Assembly (NCBI RefSeq): GCF_013391805.1
Contig: NZ_CP058364.1
Coordinates: forward strand, 2,046,501-2,110,500
DNA: 64,000 bases
Direction of reading: 5' to 3'
Origin: Galbibacter sp. BG1
GTDB lineage: Bacteria; Bacteroidota; Bacteroidia; Flavobacteriales; Flavobacteriaceae
Made by a program: the position numbers and the translations under genes. The notes under the pieces were generated by a model. The model did not search any database. It worked only from the letters and a program-made list of their open reading frames with translations, and was not told the DNA's origin. Of the stretch, positions 48,000 through 57,039 are shown piece by piece. The stretch's first letter is position 1, and each line of letters opens with the position of its first letter.

Positions 48000-49149
48000 G
48001 TCTTATTCCTGTGAATTGCCATCTTAAATGTGGATGAAAAAAGTTGCGGTAGGTATACCGGGAATGGTCTTTAGAGGTTACTACAGATGCCCCTCGAAGC
48101 ACTTTTTGGTTTACCATAAACTTACCGTTGTATTCTCCTAAAGCTCCGGGTTCTTTTTTGTAAAAGGGATAGGGTACGTACGCACTTTCGGTCCATTCCC
48201 ATCGCTTACCCCAATCAAAATAATCTTGAGCTACCTCCCATTCGAATTCTGTGGGCAGCCTTAGTCCACGCCACTCCGCATAGGCAAAAGCCTCATAATA
48301 CGAAATATGGGTAACCGGTGCTTCCAAATCCAAGGGCTTTAAACCTTTAAAAGTGTATTGATGCCATTCATTATCAATAAAATGCCAATAAAGCGGATTT
48401 TTAATAGCGTTCTGTTGCACCCAGTCCCAACCTTCTGCATGCCAGTAAGCGAAGTTGGAATAGCCACCATCTTCTATAAATTCTAAATATTCCGCATTGG
48501 TAACGAGCTTATTAGAGATTTTATATTTATGAAGAAAAACTTTGTGCTTCCCCAATTCATTATCAAAGCAGAAATCTGTTGTGGCATGTCCTATTTCATA
48601 AATTCCCTCAGGAATTTTAATCCATTTCGATTTTTGTTTTTCGATAAGGTTCTCTTCAAAAGTCTCTGAAAAATGAGGTAGTAGCGGATTGTTGCCAAGA
48701 ATATACTTAATGTCGGTAAATAACAGTTCTTGGTGCTGCTTTTCGTGATGAATACCAATGGTAATAAGTTTTGCTATTTCATCATTGGCATGGTCATCCA
48801 AGAATTCTGATAAATGATTGGTAACATAGTCGCGATACCTGTAGACTTCCTCTACAGACGGCCGGGTTAAATTCCCTCGGTTGGTTCTTAAAACACGTTC
48901 GCCCATACTTTCATAATAACTATTAAAAAGAAAGCTAAACTGCGGGTCGAATTCTTTATAATTCTCTACGTATTTTTTAAGTATAAACTCTTCAAAAAAC
49001 CAAGTAGTATGGCCTAAATGCCATTTAGGGGGCGATACATCTACGGTTGGCTGCACCACATAATCTTCCTGCGTAAGCGGTGCGCAAATCTCTTCAGTAG
49101 CTTGGCGTGTTTGAAGAAATTTAACTATAATTTCGTTGGCTATTAACAT
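47986..49149 (-). CDS. egtB: Hercynine oxygenase (EgtB)
   Basis: A 387-aa non-haem iron enzyme that joins hercynine to a thiol with oxidation to a sulfoxide. The N-terminal DinB-like domain gives the iron ligands: WHLGHTTW (H47) and IHHEKQHQE (H135 and H139). The C-terminal domain is of the FGE-sulfatase type (DFCFDNELGKHKVFLHKY, LRLPTEFEWEVAQDYFDWGKRW, ending RWQFTGIRLAKR). It lacks the third methyltransferase domain of OvoA, so EgtB is favoured. No egtA or egtC is in the window, so the sulfur donor (cysteine or gamma-glutamylcysteine) cannot be decided. Confidence 0.92.
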   Translation of the reverse strand: MLIANEIIVKFLQTRQATEEICAPLTQEDYVVQPTVDVSPPKWHLGHTTWFFEEFILKKYVENYKEFDPQFSFLFNSYYESMGERVLRTNRGNLTRPSVEEVYRYRDYVTNHLSEFLDDHANDEIAKLITIGIHHEKQHQELLFTDIKYILGNNPLLPHFSETFEENLIEKQKSKWIKIPEGIYEIGHATTDFCFDNELGKHKVFLHKYKISNKLVTNAEYLEFIEDGGYSNFAYWHAEGWDWVQQNAIKNPLYWHFIDNEWHQYTFKGLKPLDLEAPVTHISYYEAFAYAEWRGLRLPTEFEWEVAQDYFDWGKRWEWTESAYVPYPFYKKEPGALGEYNGKFMVNQKVLRGASVVTSKDHSRYTYRNFFHPHLRWQFTGIRLAKR

Positions 49150-49369
49150 TTAAAATCTTTTTCTTAGTGACATCCAATTTCGCGAAAAAACCAAAAGGCA
49201 TACTCTCGAAATCGAAGGTTGAACAACCCCAACTGTAAACCTCGGAGCGTCAAGTCATTTATTTATAAAAATAACGATTTTAATAAAGGCTTTACAGAAT
49301 CGCTAGTTAAAAGATGTTAAATACTTAATTATGAGGAAGCCTAGTTTTAGAAATTATAGGCATTAAATT

Positions 49370-50194
49370 CTATACTGCCACCGCTCCTTTTATATGTGGG
49401 TGTGGATCGTAATTTTCCAACGAGAAATCTTCAAAATTAAAACTGAAAATATCCTTTACTTCAGGGTTCAATCGCATTGTTGGGAGTGGTCTCGGGGTTC
49501 TGGATAATTGCAATTCCAGTTGCTCCAAATGATTGTTGTAAATATGGGCATCACCAAAAGTATGGATAAAGTCACCAGCTTCATATCCACATACTTGCGC
49601 CATCATCATTGTTAAAAGCGCGTAAGAAGCTATATTAAAAGGAACACCTAAAAAAATATCGGCACTTCGTTGGTACAGTTGGCAAGATAATTTGCCGTCG
49701 GCTACGTAGAATTGAAAAAAAGCATGACAGGGTGGTAAAGCTGCTTTGCCGTTTTTAACATTTTCTGCAAAGGAAACAGATGTGTCGGGCAAAACACTTG
49801 GGTTCCATGCTGAGACCAACATTCTACGGCTGTTTGGATTGTTTTTTAAGGTTTCAATAATTTCTTTTATCTGATCTATTTCCTCACTGTTCCAATTGCG
49901 CCATTGGTGCCCATATACGGGACCAAGATCTCCATTTTCATCTGCCCATTCGTTCCAAATGCGCACTCCATTGTCTTGCAAGTATTTTATATTGGTATCC
50001 CCGTTTAAAAACCACAACAGTTCGTAAATAATGGATTTTAAATGAAGTTTTTTGGTCGTAACCATTGGGAAACCTTCACTTAAATCAAAACGCATCTGAT
50101 AACCAAAAACACTTTTGGTGCCCGTTCCTGTGCGGTCTCCTTTTTCATTTCCATTTTCCAATACGTGCTTTACAAGGTCGTGATATTGTTTCAT
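49370..50194 (-). CDS. thyA: Thymidylate synthase (folate-dependent)
   Basis: A 274-aa enzyme making dTMP from dUMP with methylene-tetrahydrofolate. Catalytic Cys156 is in [13 protein letters not shown]21 (DRTGTGT) and the ending [12 protein letters not shown] are typical. Relative to the 264-aa E. coli protein there is a short insertion before the cysteine ([10 protein letters not shown], residues 141-150), frequent in Bacteroidota. It is the last gene of a minus-strand run but 175 bp from the next gene upstream, so it may have its own promoter. Confidence 0.97.
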   Translation of the reverse strand: MKQYHDLVKHVLENGNEKGDRTGTGTKSVFGYQMRFDLSEGFPMVTTKKLHLKSIIYELLWFLNGDTNIKYLQDNGVRIWNEWADENGDLGPVYGHQWRNWNSEEIDQIKEIIETLKNNPNSRRMLVSAWNPSVLPDTSVSFAENVKNGKAALPPCHAFFQFYVADGKLSCQLYQRSADIFLGVPFNIASYALLTMMMAQVCGYEAGDFIHTFGDAHIYNNHLEQLELQLSRTPRPLPTMRLNPEVKDIFSFNFEDFSLENYDPHPHIKGAVAV

Positions 50195-50238
50195 CTTACA
50201 TCGTTCTTAAAGTGAGTGTTTTAGGCTTTTTTTTGTTA

Positions 50239-50257
50239 TTCTGAGCATGTCGAAGAA
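50239..50257. repeat. Imperfect palindrome resembling a dispersed intergenic repeat
   Basis: TTCTGAGCATGTCGAAGAA resembles the CTGAGC/GTCGAAG type element found repeated between genes of many bacteria, Flavobacteriaceae included. It lies between thyA and the 353-aa orphan gene. Only one copy occurs in the window, so repeat status rests on memory. Confidence 0.4.
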
Positions 50258-50369
50258 CAATTATAATAGGAAGTCGCCTCAATCCCTAACATACGATACG
50301 AAAATATAAAATCATGACTAAGGAATTTTTGTAGAAAGGAAGGATTTATTAAAATGTTATTAACTAAAA

Positions 50370-51431
50370 TCAGAAATCTGAATTCCCATAATTGAATGTG
50401 GGATCCAGTTTAGTGGTTTTCATTCCAATCCTAAAAATAGCATAGGTAACGTTTTTAAAGGGGTCGTTGTAATTTCCCGAAACCAAATCGGCATTATTCA
50501 CTTTTTCTGGGACCAATTTTCCGTAGGTAGGATAATAATAGGCGTCTGCGTTGATTAATTTTAAAAAGTCTTTACCTCTGGCAAGCACACAAAACCCAGG
50601 AGATAATGCCCCAATTTTAACACGTTCATTTCCGCTGGTATAATCATTTTTAGCTTTTTGCGAAAGCGCTAAACGTAGGGGCCTACTCTTAAAAAGTATC
50701 TCGGGATCGGATTTGTCCAGTTTATTCAGCAATTCGTCTACTAGACTTATGGCGGAAGTTGTTATGGCTGGAAAACCAATGGTACTGGTGAAAACCTGCC
50801 CGGTACCCGATTTAAAAAAGTTGAAAATACGTTGCCACCATTTTGGTTCTTGGTGTTTTACTACTTCAAAGGTCATTTTCGCCAAACCACCGGGGATTTC
50901 TATCGGTCGGTTTGCGAAGGCCTCTTTAAAATCAGCTTTAAGGTCTTTCGGACTTACCGGTTTGTTTTTTGCTTTGTTGTAAAGATCCAATCCTGCAGCA
51001 ATACTCCAAAAAACAGTTTCAAAGTAAGGATTGGTAGAGCTTTCGTCCTTACCTATGTTAATGCGCATGGTAGCACGTGTCTTCTTGTCAATTTTCACGT
51101 CTTCGCCGATATGAAACGACTGCATTTCTAAATTCACCAAAACGTCGGGTTCTTCTTTGGAGCCTTCAAGGGAAGGTTCAACTTCCGATGACTCGAGCAC
51201 CGCGGCACCTTCTTTTTTATCGGATAACTGAAAAATTATAAACTGATTGCTTAAATCTTTTTCAGAAATTATAGATTGGTCTTCATCAATAAAAGCGATG
51301 ATACCTTTATTTTGGGAGGTGCGGTAGGCCGCAAGCTCTTTATTGTTGACGGCGGAAGTTAATTCACTATCCGTTTCCGCAAAATAACTGGGAATAAGGA
51401 TTTTGTTTTGCTCGAATTGAAATGCTTTCAT
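50370..51431 (-). CDS. Orphan hypothetical protein
   Basis: A 353-aa protein without signal peptide. It has an acidic low-complexity linker (about 75-100, EGAAVLESSEVEPSLEGSKEE), a beta-rich part (DVLVNLEMQSFHIGEDVKID, KTRATMRINIGK), an amphipathic segment with EPKWWQRIFNFFKSG (about 195-210) and a C-terminal region with VKIGALSPGFCVLARGKDF and NVTYAIFRIGMKTTKL. I do not recognise a family or catalytic motif. The gene is 155 bp downstream of the NupC-type gene and 175 bp upstream of thyA on the same strand; those gaps do not prove an operon. Confidence 0.65.
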   Translation of the reverse strand: MKAFQFEQNKILIPSYFAETDSELTSAVNNKELAAYRTSQNKGIIAFIDEDQSIISEKDLSNQFIIFQLSDKKEGAAVLESSEVEPSLEGSKEEPDVLVNLEMQSFHIGEDVKIDKKTRATMRINIGKDESSTNPYFETVFWSIAAGLDLYNKAKNKPVSPKDLKADFKEAFANRPIEIPGGLAKMTFEVVKHQEPKWWQRIFNFFKSGTGQVFTSTIGFPAITTSAISLVDELLNKLDKSDPEILFKSRPLRLALSQKAKNDYTSGNERVKIGALSPGFCVLARGKDFLKLINADAYYYPTYGKLVPEKVNNADLVSGNYNDPFKNVTYAIFRIGMKTTKLDPTFNYGNSDF

Positions 51432-51586
51432 GGAAGGGCTAATTTAGCCTAAAGATAAGACTATTTTATTTTTCCTTTTCAAGATTTGCTGAATCAAAAA
51501 CAGCTTTTTAAAAACAGGGTGTAATGCTTTGAGAAAAAAATGTATTTTAAAAGGAAAAAGCTAAACAGAAAATTCCCAAAAGAGAC

Positions 51587-53257
51587 TTATCCAATAATCA
51601 TTCCAGCAATAGTTGCAGAAAGGAGTGAAGCCAAAGAACCACCAATTACAGCTTTCATTCCAAACTCCGAGAGTGTTTTACGCTGTCCGGGAGCCAAAGA
51701 ACCAATCCCTCCAATTTGTATCCCTATGGAAGCAAAATTAGCAAAACCACAAAGCATGTAAGTAGCCATAATAACCGATTTGTTATAAGTGAAATGGGTA
51801 ATGCTATTAATATCTTTAAGATTTGCCAATTGCACATAGCCCACAAATTCACTAGCCGCTAGTTTTATGCCCAAAAGCTGCCCCATTAACATCATGTCTT
51901 CTTTGGCAACCCCTATTAACCACATTAAGGGTGCAAAAATGAACCCGAGAATCGATTCTAGGGAGAAGGATTCGTAAGGGGTGTTTTCGGCAAGTACGCT
52001 GTTTAAACTGGTAAGATCCCCGATCCAATTTAAAATATAATTCATCATTGCAATAAAGGCAATAAAAACCAAAAGCATAGCCCCTACATTGGCTGCCAGT
52101 TTTAAACCCTCGGTGGTTCCGTTGGCAATGGCATCCAGAATGTTCGAACCTATTTTGTCTGAAGAAACTTCTACATTGGTATTAACCTCTTCTTGTTGCG
52201 GATATAGCATTTTAGAAACCACAATGGCACCTGGCGCAGCCATTACAGATGCTGCCAATAAATGCTTGGCAAATTGAAGCCTTAAAACAGGATCGTCGCC
52301 ACCCAAAAAACCAATGTAGGCCGCTAAAACCCCACCGGCCACCGTGGCCATACCGCCCACCATTACCAATAAAATCTCAGAGCGGGTCATACGTTCTAAA
52401 TAGGCTTTTATCATAAGAGGTGCTTCGGTTTGTCCCAAAAATATATTTCCGGCTACCGATAAACTTTCTGCTCCAGAAATTCCTAAAAGTTTAGAAAGTA
52501 CGGTTGCCATACCTTTTACAATTACCTGAATAACGCCCAAATAGAATAGGACGGAGGTTAAGGCGGAAAAGAAAATAATGGTTGGCAAAACTTGGAATAA
52601 AAAGATATACCCAAAGCTGCTAGTATTCATTAAATCTCCAAGTAGAAATTCGCTTCCTGCCGCGGTAAAGTCGAGTACCAATACAAAAATGCTTCCAATC
52701 CATTCAAAAATCTTTTGCACAAAGGATATTTCCAAAACCCCTACAGCAAGGATTAGTTGTGCTGTTAAGCCAATACCAACGGTTTTCCAGTTAATGGCTT
52801 TTCTATTGCTGCTAAACAGAAAAGCAATAAGCAACAAACAGAACATGCCAAGTGCCCCGCGCCATAAACTTTGAAAACTAAAGCCTTGGTTGGGAACGAG
52901 CTCTTTTTTTTCTTCCGCAGAAATAATTCCGCTTTTTAGGGTTTCGCTGCCAGGAATAAAGCTAAAAGCATTCTCTTTATTGCCAAAAACCAGTGTTGAG
53001 TCGGTTACCTCATTGATCTTAAATCTTTCGAGGCTGTCTGTGGGCGAGTCGTAGTAAAGAATAAGGTTATTGTTCTGGAAAATATAACTTCCGCTAAATT
53101 TTTGTTTTCCTTTTTCGAATGAGAAATCACCATTGTTAAATTCTAAACGATCGATGGACGATTCGTTTTGTGGTTTCCATTCTTTTTCTATGTCTTGAGC
53201 CACCAAAGTTGCCGTAAAAAAAACCGAAAGTAGAAGTAGTAGTAACTTTTTAAACAC
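51587..53257 (-). CDS. NupC-type nucleoside transporter with extra N-terminal periplasmic domain
   Basis: A 556-aa protein combining two parts. Residues about 130-556 are a concentrative nucleoside transporter (CNT) with the family motifs GQTEAPLMIKAYL and AASEFVGYVQL and repeated membrane helices. CNT proteins import nucleosides with Na+ or H+. Residues 1-21 are a signal peptide (LVAQ) and 22-110 a beta-strand-rich segment (DRLEFNNGDFSFEKGKQKFSG, FQNNNLILYYDS) resembling a lipocalin-like module, which standard NupC (about 400 aa) lacks. thyA and the deoxynucleoside kinase elsewhere in the window fit a nucleotide-salvage theme, but direct linkage is inferred. Confidence 0.88.
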   Translation of the reverse strand: MFKKLLLLLLSVFFTATLVAQDIEKEWKPQNESSIDRLEFNNGDFSFEKGKQKFSGSYIFQNNNLILYYDSPTDSLERFKINEVTDSTLVFGNKENAFSFIPGSETLKSGIISAEEKKELVPNQGFSFQSLWRGALGMFCLLLIAFLFSSNRKAINWKTVGIGLTAQLILAVGVLEISFVQKIFEWIGSIFVLVLDFTAAGSEFLLGDLMNTSSFGYIFLFQVLPTIIFFSALTSVLFYLGVIQVIVKGMATVLSKLLGISGAESLSVAGNIFLGQTEAPLMIKAYLERMTRSEILLVMVGGMATVAGGVLAAYIGFLGGDDPVLRLQFAKHLLAASVMAAPGAIVVSKMLYPQQEEVNTNVEVSSDKIGSNILDAIANGTTEGLKLAANVGAMLLVFIAFIAMMNYILNWIGDLTSLNSVLAENTPYESFSLESILGFIFAPLMWLIGVAKEDMMLMGQLLGIKLAASEFVGYVQLANLKDINSITHFTYNKSVIMATYMLCGFANFASIGIQIGGIGSLAPGQRKTLSEFGMKAVIGGSLASLLSATIAGMIIG

Positions 53258-53325
53258 TGTTTTTAGGTATTGAAATTGATATTAATACGGTAGGTTGGCT
53301 AACTCAATTCGTTATTTTCTCTGAT

Positions 53326-53946
53326 TTATTTTTCTTCCCTTTTGGAGATTTCGTCCCTTATCTTGGCTGCTTTCTCGTAATCTTCATTATTCACAGCGCC
53401 ATCTAGCATGGTGTATAATTCTTGGAGGGAATAGGTTTTGTAGGAGGTTTCACTTTTTGGAGCCGATTCGCTGCTTAAAACTTCGTCAACAATAATGCTT
53501 TCTTCCTGTTGCTCTTTTTCTTCTTTGGGAGAGAATTTTAAATAAATCCCTGCTTTGTCCAAAATATTCTTGTAGGTGAAAATGGGGGCGTTAAACCGAA
53601 GTGCCAATGCAATGGCATCGCTTGTCCTGGCATCTATTATTTCTTCAATTTTATCACGCTCGCAAATAATACTCGAATAGAAAACCCCATCTACCAATTT
53701 ATGGATAATTACTTGTTTAACCACAATTTCAAATCGGTCTGCAAAACTTTTAAAAAGGTCGTGAGTTAAGGGTCTGGGAGGCTTTATTTCGTTTTCCAGT
53801 GCGATTGCAATAGATTGTGCTTCAAATGCGCCAATTACAATAGGGAGTTTTCTCTCACCATCCACTTCGTTCAAAATTAAGGCATAGGCGCCATTTTGAG
53901 TTTGACTGTAAGAAATCCCTTTTATGTTTAATTTTACTAAACTCAT
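53326..53946 (-). CDS. Bifunctional nuclease (BFN, DUF151) protein with UVR domain
   Basis: A 206-aa protein. The N-terminal BFN/DUF151 domain (1-140) has NGAYALILNEVDGERKLPIVIG, EAQSIAIALENEIKPPRPLTHDLF and ARTSDAIALALRFNAPIFTY. A linker of E and S residues leads to a C-terminal UVR-type helix hairpin (170-205; LQELYTMLDGAVNNEDYEKAAKIRDEI). BFN proteins have reported RNase and DNase activity or act as transcription-associated factors; the bacterial role is unsettled. It is 86 bp downstream of etfA, separated by a strong hairpin. Confidence 0.9.
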   Translation of the reverse strand: MSLVKLNIKGISYSQTQNGAYALILNEVDGERKLPIVIGAFEAQSIAIALENEIKPPRPLTHDLFKSFADRFEIVVKQVIIHKLVDGVFYSSIICERDKIEEIIDARTSDAIALALRFNAPIFTYKNILDKAGIYLKFSPKEEKEQQEESIIVDEVLSSESAPKSETSYKTYSLQELYTMLDGAVNNEDYEKAAKIRDEISKREEK

Positions 53947-53966
53947 ACAACATTATAAATAGCAAA

Positions 53967-54007
53967 GGCTGTCTAAACAATGGGCAAATCCCAAAATTTA
54001 GACAGCC
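53967..54007 (-). terminator. Strong hairpin between etfA and the BFN gene
   Basis: GGCTGTCTAAA (53967-53977) pairs with TTTAGACAGCC (53997-54007), an 11-bp perfect stem with inner GGG/CCC pairing. On the minus strand it is followed by TTTGC, a short T-run, so it could be a terminator or an attenuator of etfBA. Confidence 0.65.
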
Positions 54008-54032
54008 CTTTAGGGGCACAATTTAACAAAAA

Positions 54033-55001
54033 TTATGCGTTATTCGCTTTAAATTCTTTCAATTTTTCGATTAGCTGCGGAACCACCTCGAAGGCATCTC
54101 CAACAACACCGTAGTCTGCCGCCTTAAAGAAAGGAGCTTCGGGGTCGTTATTAATTACCACTTTTACTTTGGATGCGTTGATTCCCGCTAAATGCTGAAT
54201 GGCTCCAGAAATACCAACCGCAATGTAGAGATTGGATGCCACTGGTTTCCCTGTTTGCCCCACGTGTTCACCATGTGGTCTCCAGCCCATATCGGAAACT
54301 GGTTTGGAGCAAGCGGTAGCAGCACCTAAAACATCAGCTAGTTCTTCAATCATTCCCCAGTTTTCTGGACCTTTTAATCCTCGGCCACCAGAAACTACAA
54401 TTTCTGCATCGGCGATAGTTACTTGTCCAGTCACTTTATCTACCGAAGTAACTTCCGTAGAAAAATCGGCATCATTTAATTCTGGAGAAAATTCTTCAGC
54501 AGTGGCTGCGCCATCACTTTCCTTCAGTCCAAAAGCATTTTTAGATAATCCTATTAATTTTACATCCGTAGAAATTTCAGTAATATTAAAAGCTTTATTG
54601 GTAAAAGCAGTGCGCTTTACTTTAAATGGATTCTCGCTTTCTGGCAAAGCCACCACATTGGAAGCGTACCCGGCATTTAAATTTACCGCCAAAATAGGAG
54701 CCATAAATTTAGCATTTGCGCTAGAGCTTACCACCACTACTTTACTGCTTTCTTTGGTTGCAGCTTGTTTTAACACATCGGCATAGGCTTTTGCGTTAAA
54801 ATTGTTTAGTTTATCGTTTTTAACGGTCAACACTTTTTCAACACCATACTTTCCAAGTTCACTTACATCTTCTGCATTTACAGCAACAGCAGTAACACTT
54901 GTTCCAAGCATATCTGCTATGCCTTTAGCATAGGAAGCTACTTCAAAAGCAGTTTTTTTAAGTTTTCCGTTTTCCGTTTCGGTATATACAAGAACAGACA
55001 T
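54033..55001 (-). CDS. etfA: Electron transfer flavoprotein alpha subunit
   Basis: A 322-aa subunit of the FAD-containing electron carrier that takes electrons from acyl-CoA dehydrogenases to the quinone pool. The C-terminal FAD-binding half shows VSGGRGLKGPENW, GATACSKPVSDMGWRPHGEH, QTGKPVASNLYIAVGISGAIQHLAGI and INNDPEAPFF, all typical. It follows etfB by 80 bp, forming an etfB-etfA unit. Confidence 0.97.
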   Translation of the reverse strand: MSVLVYTETENGKLKKTAFEVASYAKGIADMLGTSVTAVAVNAEDVSELGKYGVEKVLTVKNDKLNNFNAKAYADVLKQAATKESSKVVVVSSSANAKFMAPILAVNLNAGYASNVVALPESENPFKVKRTAFTNKAFNITEISTDVKLIGLSKNAFGLKESDGAATAEEFSPELNDADFSTEVTSVDKVTGQVTIADAEIVVSGGRGLKGPENWGMIEELADVLGAATACSKPVSDMGWRPHGEHVGQTGKPVASNLYIAVGISGAIQHLAGINASKVKVVINNDPEAPFFKAADYGVVGDAFEVVPQLIEKLKEFKANNA

Positions 55002-55081
55002 ATTTTTTATTTTTAAATTTTTAAGTCGAGGGGTTTAAAAGTCCCTACTTTCTAACTTTGTACTTCTATCTTCGTACCTTG

Positions 55082-55822
55082 TTAAATTACTTTTGCGTCG
55101 TGGTGTAAAAGGTCTACCAACTCATCTAAATTATCTGGAGAAACCAATTTAATATCTCCTTTGGGCGCTGGTTTTTCGAAAGTAACCGCCTTCGTTAGGT
55201 TGTCGCTATCTACTGGTTCTTTAACATCTAAAGACTTTTTACGGGCCATCATAATACCTCTCATGTTCGGTATTTTAAGATCGCTTTCTTCTACCAATCC
55301 TTTTTGTCCACCAATTACCAATGGGAAAGAGGTTTTAAGGGTTTCTTTACCTCCGTCGATTTCTCTAATAGCGGTAGCTGTTTCGCCTTCAACTTCAAGG
55401 CTTATACAGTTGTTCACAAAATTGGCATCTAATAAGGTTGCCAACATTCCTGGAACCATACCACCATTATAATCGATGGATTCCCTTCCGGCAATTACCA
55501 AATCGAAATCTTTGGCAATGGCAGCTAATTGCTTGGCTACGTAAAAACCATCGGTAGGTTTGGTATTAATTCTTATCGCTTCATCGGCACCAATGGCCAA
55601 TGCTTTTCTAAGCGTAGGTTCTGTATCTGCTTCTCCAACATTTACAACAGTTACGCTTGCTCCTTGTTTTTCTTTGAACCACATGGCACGTGTTAAACCA
55701 AATTCATCATTCGGATTTATAACAAATTGCACGCCATTTGTATCAAACTTGGTGTCTCCATCAGTGAAATTTATTTTTGATGTAGTGTCTGGTACGTGGC
55801 TTATACACACTAATATCTTCAT
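55082..55822 (-). CDS. etfB: Electron transfer flavoprotein beta subunit
   Basis: A 246-aa partner of EtfA that holds the AMP-binding part of the ETF. It begins MKILVCISHVPDTTSKINF and has NPNDEFGLTRAMWFKEK and DLVIAGRESIDYNGGMVPGMLA, the family signatures. Divergent from pdhB, whose start is 178 bp away. The etfBA-pdhB arrangement is common in Flavobacteriia as I recall it. Confidence 0.97.
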   Translation of the reverse strand: MKILVCISHVPDTTSKINFTDGDTKFDTNGVQFVINPNDEFGLTRAMWFKEKQGASVTVVNVGEADTEPTLRKALAIGADEAIRINTKPTDGFYVAKQLAAIAKDFDLVIAGRESIDYNGGMVPGMLATLLDANFVNNCISLEVEGETATAIREIDGGKETLKTSFPLVIGGQKGLVEESDLKIPNMRGIMMARKKSLDVKEPVDSDNLTKAVTFEKPAPKGDIKLVSPDNLDELVDLLHHDAKVI

Positions 55823-55947
55823 ATTTTAGGTAATTTTTTGTGATTTTACTAAATGTGCTACGAAGATACTGATAATTTCCAAAATATACTATGCATGCAT
55901 AATAATTTTTTATTAAAATTGTATAGAGTTAGTTGTTTTAGAATTAC

Positions 55948-55955
55948 TATTTTTG
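55948..55955 (+). promoter_or_regulatory. -7 promoter box of pdhB (TATTTTTG)
   Basis: TATTTTTG matches TAnnTTTG and lies 45 bp before the pdhB ATG. No TTG at correct spacing. Confidence 0.4.
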
Positions 55956-55999
55956 CTATGCTTAAATAAAATAGACTTTAATAATATCAAATAAAATAG

Positions 56000-56977
56000 A
56001 TGAAAACAATTCAGTTTAGAGAAGCAGTATGCGAGGCGATGAGCGAGGAGATGCGTAAAGACGAGTCGATTTACTTAATGGGTGAAGAGGTTGCCGAATA
56101 CAATGGTGCATACAAAGCTTCTAAAGGGATGTTGGACGAATTTGGTCCGGAGCGTGTGTTGGATACACCAATTTCTGAGCTTGGTTTTGCTGGAATCGGG
56201 GTGGGTTCTGCGATGAACGGTAACAGACCTATAATTGAGTTTATGACCTTTAATTTCTCACTGGTTGGGATCGATCAAATAATTAACAATGCGGCAAAGA
56301 TTCGTCAAATGTCCGGCGGGCAGTTAAATTGTCCAATCGTCTTCCGTGGGCCAACGGCCTCTGCAGGCCAGCTTGGTGCTACACACTCACAGGCTTTCGA
56401 GAGTTGGTTTGCCAACTGTCCAGGGCTAAAGGTGGTGGTTCCGTCAAATCCATATGATGCAAAAGGACTTTTAAAATCTGCTATCCGCGATGACGATCCG
56501 GTTATTTTTATGGAGTCGGAGCAAATGTATGGAGACAAAGGCGAAGTGCCAGAAGATGAGTACACTATCCCATTAGGTGTTGCAGATATAAAAAGGGAAG
56601 GGAATGATGTAACCATCGTTTCTTTTGGTAAAATAATAAAAGAAGCATACAAAGCAGCCGATGAGCTTGAAAAAGATGGCATCAGTTGTGAAATTATAGA
56701 TTTAAGAACGGTTAGACCTATGGATCATGAAACCATTCTAAAATCCGTTAAGAAAACAAACCGATTGGTAATTTTGGAAGAAGCATGGCCGTTCGGGAAT
56801 GTTGCGACAGAAATCACTTACCAAGTGCAGTCTAAAGCTTTCGATTACCTAGATGCTCCCATTGTAAAGATAAATACAGCAGATACCCCAGCTCCTTATT
56901 CACCTGTTCTCCTAGAAGAATGGTTGCCAAATTCTGGAGATGTTATTAAAGCTGTTAAAAAAGTTTTATACAAATAA
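56000..56977 (+). CDS. pdhB: Pyruvate dehydrogenase E1 component, beta subunit
   Basis: A 325-aa transketolase-like subunit of the heterotetrameric E1 enzyme that decarboxylates pyruvate with thiamine diphosphate. Diagnostic segments: RPIIEFMTFNFS, RGPTASAGQLGATHSQAFESWF, GLKVVVPSNPYDAKGLLKSAIR, EEAWPFGNVATEI and DTPAPYSPVLLEEW. The E1 alpha and E2 genes are not in the window, so pdhB is encoded alone, as in many Flavobacteriia. A terminator follows at once. LipB, encoded at 29.6 kb, would supply the lipoyl group of the complex. Confidence 0.95.
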   Translation: MKTIQFREAVCEAMSEEMRKDESIYLMGEEVAEYNGAYKASKGMLDEFGPERVLDTPISELGFAGIGVGSAMNGNRPIIEFMTFNFSLVGIDQIINNAAKIRQMSGGQLNCPIVFRGPTASAGQLGATHSQAFESWFANCPGLKVVVPSNPYDAKGLLKSAIRDDDPVIFMESEQMYGDKGEVPEDEYTIPLGVADIKREGNDVTIVSFGKIIKEAYKAADELEKDGISCEIIDLRTVRPMDHETILKSVKKTNRLVILEEAWPFGNVATEITYQVQSKAFDYLDAPIVKINTADTPAPYSPVLLEEWLPNSGDVIKAVKKVLYK

Positions 56978-56997
56978 GATATTTTTATCGTTAATAT

Positions 56998-57036
56998 AAC
57001 TTCACTGACTATCTTTAGCCAGTGAAGTTTTTTTTA
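56998..57036 (+). terminator. Rho-independent terminator of pdhB
   Basis: AACTTCACTG (56998-57007) pairs with CAGTGAAGTT (57020-57029), followed by eight or more T residues. It covers a GTG at 57022 that could otherwise be taken as the start of the next gene. Confidence 0.9.
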
Positions 57037-57039
57037 TTT

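Noticed and set aside
47986-49149. egtB read as an OvoA-type enzyme (ovothiol)
   Set aside because: OvoA carries a third, C-terminal methyltransferase domain; this protein ends after the FGE-sulfatase-like domain and is paired with egtD.
57022-57039. GTG as start of the DUF5686-type gene
   Set aside because: The codon sits in the stem of the pdhB terminator; the ATG at 57040 gives a clean signal peptide.
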